From: Neobacillus bataviensis LMG 21833
GTDB taxonomy: Bacteria; Bacillota; Bacilli; Bacillales; Cytobacillaceae
Reading direction: 5' to 3'
Length of the DNA: 64,000 nt
NCBI RefSeq assembly: GCF_000307875.1
Contig: NZ_AJLS01000055.1
Location: forward strand, 1-64,000
Positions 60,186 through 64,000 of the stretch are shown one piece after another (position 1 is the first letter of the stretch; each line of letters begins with the position of its first letter). The notes beneath the pieces are model-generated. The model worked only from the letters and a program-made list of their open reading frames with translations. It had not been told where the DNA came from and made no database searches. Both the position numbers and the translations under genes were made by a program.

Positions 60186-61418
60186 TTACAGAGGTTCCAA
60201 GTAAAACTTTATTTCCATTGCGGCAGCCGAAGCAATCTGTTTTGCTAGTTCTGGTGTGTCGGAGGAAGCTATGACATATGCATAGCGGTCGCCAAGCGAA
60301 TAGGGTTTTGTTAAGATTGCCCCCATTCTTGGCTTTACGAACACCTCCACTACCCCTTCATAGGCAGATGCGATATTTTGACCGGTTACCTTTATTAATT
60401 TCCCTCTAATATCAATCGTTACAAATTTGGCATACACGTGCCTGGCGCTGGTTTTTTCTAATGAAGGTGCCTCACCTAGGGAAAGTTTAATTATTTCTTT
60501 TACTAAATGAATGCCTGTACCTTCCTGAATAATTCGGTTCATCGCCCCGCCTGACATTCTCGGATTAATTTCAATTAATTTCCACTCCCCATCCACATGC
60601 CGCATTTCTAAATGACATGAGCCATTTACTAATCCAAGATGCTCGATCACGCTTGTAACAGCAGCTTCTAATTTAGCATAGTCCTGTTCCGATAACGCAA
60701 CAGGGTATAAATACCCCGTGACAATAAATCGGTCACCTTGCTGAATTTCTTGTTCAATGACGGCCACTATGGATAGTTCCCCTTTGTAAACAAATACTTC
60801 AATCAAATATTGCGTTCCCTCCAAATATTCTTCCACTAAAAGGGATGTTTTTGGGTATTTCCTTCTCAGAAAGCGCAGACTATCTTTCAATTCTGAAATG
60901 GAGGAAGCAAGTATGACGTCTTTTGAACCATTTGAAGCAGGGGATTTTATGATAAGCGGCAATTCATCTTGAGACCAGGTAGCAAATGGAAGGATAGGTT
61001 GATCGTGTGTAAGTATTGAATATCTCGGGGAAATGGGGAGCGATTTTAACTCTTCACGAAAGCGCGTTTTGTCTTCCATAATCGCTAAAGCTGATGCCGT
61101 TTGCGAAACAAGTCCTAATTTGCTTGCAATCCTCGCTGCCAATGACACAAAGGGATCGATAAAACTTAATACAGCAGCAATTTGCTTTTTATCCTTTTGT
61201 AATTCCTCTAGAATGACGAGGATATTTTCTTCATTCATTAAATTCTCTTCATAAATTATCTGATGAACTTCCGGGAAATCCTCTCTTTTCGATAGGAAAC
61301 CCACTCTATTTGTTAATAGAATCGTGCAATAGCCCATTTGAGTGGAAGTAATTAGTGCTTCCCTGCTCGACCCTGATTTATTACATCCGATAAAAACGAT
61401 GGTTTCCATGCCGATCAT
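60186..61418 (-). CDS. ATP-grasp carboxylate-amine ligase-like protein
   Basis: A 410-residue ATP-grasp enzyme. The N-terminal domain is Rossmann-like ('IVFIGCNKSGSSREALI'). ATP-binding segments include 'LPLIIKSPASNGSKDV' and 'LLVEEYLEGTQYLIEV'. Metal ligands are in 'IEINPRMSGGAMNR'. The family joins carboxylates to amines, including amino-acid ligases that make dipeptides. ATG 61418 or 61409. Substrates are unknown, and it has no close partner. Confidence 0.85.
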   Translation of the reverse strand: MIGMETIVFIGCNKSGSSREALITSTQMGYCTILLTNRVGFLSKREDFPEVHQIIYEENLMNEENILVILEELQKDKKQIAAVLSFIDPFVSLAARIASKLGLVSQTASALAIMEDKTRFREELKSLPISPRYSILTHDQPILPFATWSQDELPLIIKSPASNGSKDVILASSISELKDSLRFLRRKYPKTSLLVEEYLEGTQYLIEVFVYKGELSIVAVIEQEIQQGDRFIVTGYLYPVALSEQDYAKLEAAVTSVIEHLGLVNGSCHLEMRHVDGEWKLIEINPRMSGGAMNRIIQEGTGIHLVKEIIKLSLGEAPSLEKTSARHVYAKFVTIDIRGKLIKVTGQNIASAYEGVVEVFVKPRMGAILTKPYSLGDRYAYVIASSDTPELAKQIASAAAMEIKFYLEPL

Positions 61419-61496
61419 TCATCCCTAAAAATTAGTGATATATTTATTATCCTATTAATGTTAGACACAAGAGTTCTCGAAAATTTCGCCTATTTA

Positions 61497-61527
61497 AAAA
61501 GGTTGTCTCATATCGAGACAACCTTTT
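61497..61527 (-). terminator. Terminator after ypcP
   Basis: Minus-strand AAAAGGTTGTCTC-GATAT-GAGACAACCTTTT followed by TAAA; a 13-bp perfect stem. Confidence 0.9.
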
Positions 61528-61530
61528 AAA

Positions 61531-62424
61531 CTAAGAAATAATGAGTTCATCGAACGGGAGCAGCCGCTGGATACCGCGAAGCTCAATTTCCATCAATTTA
61601 TTTACCGCTTTTTCTTTTTCAATTTTTAGCCCTGCCTCTTCTAAGGCACAGCTGACAGGAACATCACATTTTATTTCAGCAAGAATCCTTGAGAGGTGAA
61701 GCATATCTAAATCCTGCTCAATTTTCGTCTTATTGGATTTTGATAGCCGGTCCAAGTTCGAAATGATCCCCTCAACATGGTCAAATTCCTGTAAAAGTTT
61801 CAATGCAGTCTTTTCACCAATTCCCCTTACTCCTGGATAATTATCGCTCGTATCACCCATTAGTGCTTTTAAGTCAATCATCTGCCGAGGAGTAATTCCT
61901 TTTTCCTCAAAGAAGGTTTGCGGTGTGTGAACAAGATAATTCCCATACCCCTTTTTCAACAGAATGACAGAGATGCTTTCATCAAGGAGCTGAAGGATAT
62001 CCTGGTCACCGGTTAAAATCGATACATGCGCATGATCCTTCATTTGACTAGCAATGGTGCCGATGCAATCATCCGCCTCATAGCCTGCTAATCCAATATT
62101 AGGAATATCAAAGGAAGCGACGACCTCTTTTACTAGGTCAAATTGCGGGATCAATTCAACTGGTGCCTCCCCGCGATTTCCTTTATAATCCGCAAATAAC
62201 TCTGTGCGAAAGGTTTTACTGCCCATATCCCAGCAAACAGCCAGGTGTGACGGTTTAAATGAAGATACTGCTGTAAATAAATGTTTTATAAAGCCATGGA
62301 TTCCATTTGTCGGAATTCCTTTAGAATTTATCATAAATTGACCTGACACGGCCGTAGCATAAAAAGCACGGAATAATAGGGCCATTCCATCAACAAGCAT
62401 AAGTGAAGGCTTTTGATTTTCCAT
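61531..62424 (-). CDS. ypcP: 5'-3' exonuclease YpcP
   Basis: A 297-residue flap-type exonuclease of the Pol I N-domain family. Metal motifs are 'LVDGMALLFRAFY', 'ADYKGNRG', 'GYEADDCIGTIA', 'ILTGDQDILQL' and 'LMGDTSDNYPGV'. ATG 62424 has AGGGGGACTG. It removes RNA primers or flaps alongside Pol I. The upstream gap holds a palindromic repeat. Confidence 0.95.
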   Translation of the reverse strand: MENQKPSLMLVDGMALLFRAFYATAVSGQFMINSKGIPTNGIHGFIKHLFTAVSSFKPSHLAVCWDMGSKTFRTELFADYKGNRGEAPVELIPQFDLVKEVVASFDIPNIGLAGYEADDCIGTIASQMKDHAHVSILTGDQDILQLLDESISVILLKKGYGNYLVHTPQTFFEEKGITPRQMIDLKALMGDTSDNYPGVRGIGEKTALKLLQEFDHVEGIISNLDRLSKSNKTKIEQDLDMLHLSRILAEIKCDVPVSCALEEAGLKIEKEKAVNKLMEIELRGIQRLLPFDELIIS

Positions 62425-62444
62425 TTTTTCAGTCCCCCTTATTA

Positions 62445-62567
62445 AGAAAAGCGCAAGCGCCTTGGTCAGCCTCAGGCATAGCACAAGACGAGCCGGCCGA
62501 AAGGTTGCATTTTACCTTTTGGACGGATTGGCTTGTGACCTCGAGGGGCTAGGCGCTGGAGCTAGAC
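62445..62567. repeat. Dispersed palindromic repeat (MITE/REP-like) upstream of ypcP
   Basis: A 123-bp element rich in G+C compared with its surroundings. It can fold into a long imperfect hairpin: AAGCGCCT/AGGCGCT (62455-62462 with 62551-62557), CACAAG/CTTGTG (62482-62487 with 62532-62537) and AAAGGT/ACCTTT (62500-62505 with 62514-62519). It starts AAGAAAAGCG like the piece at 15-71. No coding potential is seen. Confidence 0.7.
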
Positions 62568-62615
62568 ATATATAAACAACACGGGTACCATTATAACATA
62601 AGATGAGCCTGAGAA

Positions 62616-63437
62616 TTATTCAATTTTATTCTCCTTATAGGAAATCCAATCGCTAAAGCTGCCAACATATAACTTTACCTTTTCGAAACCAGCCTCTTTT
62701 AAGGTGAGGAAATTCGGCACTGCCGTAACACCTGAGCCGCAATAAACAATAATTTCACTATCAGGATTGATATCTGAAAACCTTTGTTTTTGTTCATCAA
62801 TTGGTAAATATTGATTGTTCGTTAATCCCTTCATCCACGGCTTATTGATCGCACTGGGGATATGACCTGCCTTTTTATCAATTGGCTCTTCCAAACCCAG
62901 ATACCGCTTTTCTTCACGGGAATCAATTAGGATTTTGTTTTGTTTTTCAACTGCTATCTTTACTTCTTCAACGTCCGCAAGCAATTCTGGTCTCAGATTA
63001 ACATGTAGATTTCCTTTTTCAAAGGCAGGGATAACTACTGTTATGGGATTATTGTCTTGCAGCCATCCTTTATAACCGCCATCAAGGACGTACACATGAT
63101 CATGACCAAGATAGTGAAGAAGCCACCAAAACCGAGCAGCAAAGGATCCTTCACCGTTATCATAAGCAATGACAGTTGTGTCAGTGCCAATACCCGCCTT
63201 CCTTAATTTCTCAGCCAAATCAGCAATATCTGGCAGTGGATGCCGGCCTCCATGCTCCCCAACCGGAGATGACAAATCCCGTTCTAAATCAAAAAAGACT
63301 GCACCGGGAACATGACCGCTTAAGTAGTCCAGTCTTCCTTTTTCCGGTTCTGCCAAAGAAAATCGGCAATCGACAATTCTTACATTCATTTCATTAAAAT
63401 TTTTCAGTAACCATTCATTGTTTTTTACGTATTTCAT
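62616..63437 (-). CDS. Sulfurtransferase (3-mercaptopyruvate sulfurtransferase-like)
   Basis: A 273-residue protein of two rhodanese domains. The catalytic cysteine C233 is in 'YCGSGVTAV', the loop typical of 3-mercaptopyruvate sulfurtransferases; the N-terminal domain has no catalytic cysteine. ATG 63437 has GAGGGGGC. It lies between ypcP and the dynamin-like gene, with its own start. Confidence 0.92.
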   Translation of the reverse strand: MKYVKNNEWLLKNFNEMNVRIVDCRFSLAEPEKGRLDYLSGHVPGAVFFDLERDLSSPVGEHGGRHPLPDIADLAEKLRKAGIGTDTTVIAYDNGEGSFAARFWWLLHYLGHDHVYVLDGGYKGWLQDNNPITVVIPAFEKGNLHVNLRPELLADVEEVKIAVEKQNKILIDSREEKRYLGLEEPIDKKAGHIPSAINKPWMKGLTNNQYLPIDEQKQRFSDINPDSEIIVYCGSGVTAVPNFLTLKEAGFEKVKLYVGSFSDWISYKENKIE

Positions 63438-63449
63438 GCCTGTGCCCCC

Positions 63450-64000
63450 TCAATTATCTAATTCCTCCAAAAGCCTTTGTTGAATCCCAGTTAAAAGCTC
63501 GATGGAAACGCCGCCTTCCAAGGCCGAAAGAAGACTTAAATAGAAATCAGCCGCCTCCTCACTGGTTTGCGTTACTAAACAGGCGAATTCACTGTTTAGT
63601 TCTGTTGCATAATGAGTGTTTAATCGGCCGGATTCCTGCTTCAAATAACTGTCCGCAAGACCGGATAGGATATGATTTAGTTCATCACTCATGAGTTTCT
63701 TTTCATTTTTTTCGAAAAAGGAACGCGGATTTTTAAAATAGGACATGGCCTTAGCGAATATCTGCTGATCGATATCAATAAAGGCACTTGAAAAATTAAT
63801 TTCCATACTTTCGCTTTTTTCAAATGCAGAAAAGGAAAGGTCTTGGTTAATTTCTAACAGGTTTCGATGGAGCCCTATTTGATAATCCATTAGCAGCCTA
63901 CCCATGAAGCGATCTAATCTAACGGTTGTTGCTCGCATTTCTTGGGCAAAATCATAACCTAGGCTTTCAAGAAATTCGTCGAGTGCAGTTTGCAGTGCTT
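63450..64000 (-). CDS. dynA: Dynamin-like protein, C-terminal part (partial)
   Basis: The open frame continues off the right end, so only the last 183 residues or so are visible. They are helical ('LDRFMGRLLMDYQIGLHRNLLE', 'SEEAADFYLSLLSALEG'). The ypcP-sulfurtransferase neighbourhood matches ypbR (dynA) of B. subtilis, which encodes a long tandem dynamin. The GTPase domains, needed to confirm this, lie outside the window. Name is by context and composition. Confidence 0.6.
   Translation of the reverse strand, partial: ALQTALDEFLESLGYDFAQEMRATTVRLDRFMGRLLMDYQIGLHRNLLEINQDLSFSAFEKSESMEINFSSAFIDIDQQIFAKAMSYFKNPRSFFEKNEKKLMSDELNHILSGLADSYLKQESGRLNTHYATELNSEFACLVTQTSEEAADFYLSLLSALEGGVSIELLTGIQQRLLEELDN

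Overview
The window looks like a piece of chromosome from a spore-forming, Gram-positive Bacillaceae bacterium close to Bacillus or Neobacillus. It carries a GerA/B/C germinant-receptor operon, an SspL spore protein, a YjcZ-type peptide, a TasA/SipW/TapA/SinR matrix module, typical GGAGG ribosome binding sites and many U-tailed terminators. Gene order follows Bacillus subtilis in long blocks (yodL-yozD-yodN-yozE-yokU-kamA-yodPQRST; ypmS-ypmR-ypmQ; dfrA-thyA; ypjP-yphP-ypgR-ypgQ; metA; cspD-ypeQ-ypeP-ypdQ-sspL-ypcP-ypbR). I cannot name the species from sequence alone. Almost all genes lie on the minus strand.

Layout. 1-10.6 kb: lysine 2,3-aminomutase region. A yodT-S-R-Q set, then ablB, then a sigma-54 activator, then kamA-yokU, separated by terminators; kamA has an exact -24/-12 promoter. 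10.7-18.4 kb: Ktr-type K+ transporter, DUF502 membrane protein, msrA-msrB, an RsgA-like ribosomal GTPase behind a leader-peptide attenuator, DUF4397 protein, ypmSRQ (SCO1). 18.4-25.2 kb: ger operon, a metallo-hydrolase behind a FadR-like box, degV, ypmP. 25.3-28.6 kb: matrix module with tandem operators and SinR. 28.6-32.4 kb: tatAC, dfrA-thyA, a secreted Pro-Pro-endopeptidase-like protease.

32.5-43 kb: a tellurium-type (Ter) stress cluster inserted between thyA/dfrA and ypjP. TerD, TerC, a CitE-like lyase, two phosphoribosyltransferase-like enzymes (one with a TRSP domain, one StiP with a PELOTA-like tail) and a HAD phosphatase overlap in a chain; YceG, TelA and two more TerD proteins follow. 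An ECF-type promoter precedes the first terD. These families were predicted earlier, by comparative genomics, to make a nucleoside-like metabolite; no product is known to me.

43-64 kb: housekeeping backbone. Redox (BrxA), HEAT-repeat YpgR, ABC-F factor, HD hydrolase, a 21-bp tandem repeat, second degV, fhs, metA (Glu111 type), mntR, topB, cold-shock protein with a structured leader, two RNase H-fold proteins, EamA transporter, sspL, ATP-grasp ligase, YpcP exonuclease, sulfurtransferase and the end of a dynamin-like gene.

The most unusual signals are the attenuated rsgA paralogue (leader peptide with an M-R-L motif, antiterminator and terminator), the Ter metabolite cluster, the phased SinR-like operators, and an LPXTG protein with a TasA-like domain in the matrix operon.
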